DNA from: Spirochaetaceae bacterium
Lineage (GTDB): Bacteria; Spirochaetota; Spirochaetia; Treponematales; Breznakiellaceae
Direction: 5' to 3'
DNA: 6,756 bases
NCBI GenBank assembly: GCA_031280115.1
Contig: JAITHF010000092.1
Location: 1 to 6,756, forward strand
Positions within the stretch are counted from its first letter, which is position 1. Every line of letters starts with the position of its first letter. Below are positions 6,714 to 6,756 of this stretch, one piece after another. Position numbers and translations under genes: made by a program. The notes beneath the pieces are model-generated. The model did not search any database, had not been told where the DNA came from, and saw only the letters and a list, made by a program, of their open reading frames with translations.

Positions 6714-6748
6714 CAGCCGAAGGCTGTTCCCTTACGGGAAGTTCGCAA
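6713..6748 (+). repeat. two-hairpin repeat, copy 2
   Basis: The first part, 6713-6730, matches 16 of 18 bases of copy 1, with a perfect CAGCC/GGCTG stem (6714-6718, 6722-6726) around a GAA loop. It is followed directly by a second perfect hairpin, TTCCC/GGGAA (6727-6731, 6736-6740) with loop TTAC, and then by TTCGCAA (6742-6748). The element may continue beyond the window end. No coding capacity was recognised here. Confidence 0.55.
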
Positions 6749-6756
6749 AAGAATAC

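Noticed and set aside
6589..6756. Search for a tRNA, small RNA or Rho-independent terminator after lepA
   Set aside because: No cloverleaf was found, and no GC stem followed by a clear T-run. The first repeat hairpin is followed by only TTT, too weak to call a terminator.
1..6756. Search for a CRISPR array, insertion sequence, toxin-antitoxin pair or defence genes
   Set aside because: No regularly spaced repeats, no transposase or nuclease motifs and no small paired genes were seen. All coding space is taken by glycan genes and lepA.

Overview
The window is a GC-rich, densely coded piece of bacterial chromosome with five genes, all on the + strand. Four surface-glycan genes are followed by the housekeeping translation factor gene lepA. 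The style of LepA and of the membrane-anchored transferase suggests a spirochete of the Treponema group, possibly a GC-rich relative such as the termite-gut treponemes. This assignment is from memory of those families, not from an alignment, and is moderate confidence at best.

Layout. Positions 1-2365 hold a tightly packed nucleotide-heptose cassette: the C-terminal half of a GHMP-family heptose-7-phosphate kinase (HddA-like, cut by the window edge), a sedoheptulose-7-phosphate isomerase (GmhA) whose start overlaps the kinase by 22 bases, and a 428-residue fusion of a sugar-1-phosphate nucleotidyltransferase (HddC-like) with a HAD-family heptose bisphosphate phosphatase (GmhB-like). Together these cover every step from sedoheptulose 7-phosphate to an NDP-heptose, most likely GDP-D-glycero-alpha-D-manno-heptose. 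Positions 2411-3649 encode a membrane-anchored transferase of the CDP-glycerol glycerophosphotransferase type, and 3657-4760 a GT4 glycosyltransferase. The two could use activated precursors to build a cell-envelope glycan. Gaps between these genes are 0-45 bases, so the four look like one operon running in from upstream.

lepA (4768-6588) follows 7 bases after the glycosyltransferase stop. No ribosome binding site precedes it, but a good -35/-10 pair lies in the end of the glycosyltransferase gene, placed so that transcription would start at or next to the lepA ATG. lepA may therefore be transcribed separately as a leaderless mRNA.

The tail, 6589-6756, has no recognisable gene. It contains two diverged copies of a two-hairpin repeat (the first overlapping the lepA stop codon), a G7-TT-G6 tract and some weak inverted repeats. 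No classical U-tailed terminator was seen. I found no CRISPR array, rRNA, tRNA or insertion sequence. The most unusual points are the complete heptose pathway with its fusion gene in a probable treponeme, the possible leaderless lepA promoter, and the repeats after lepA.
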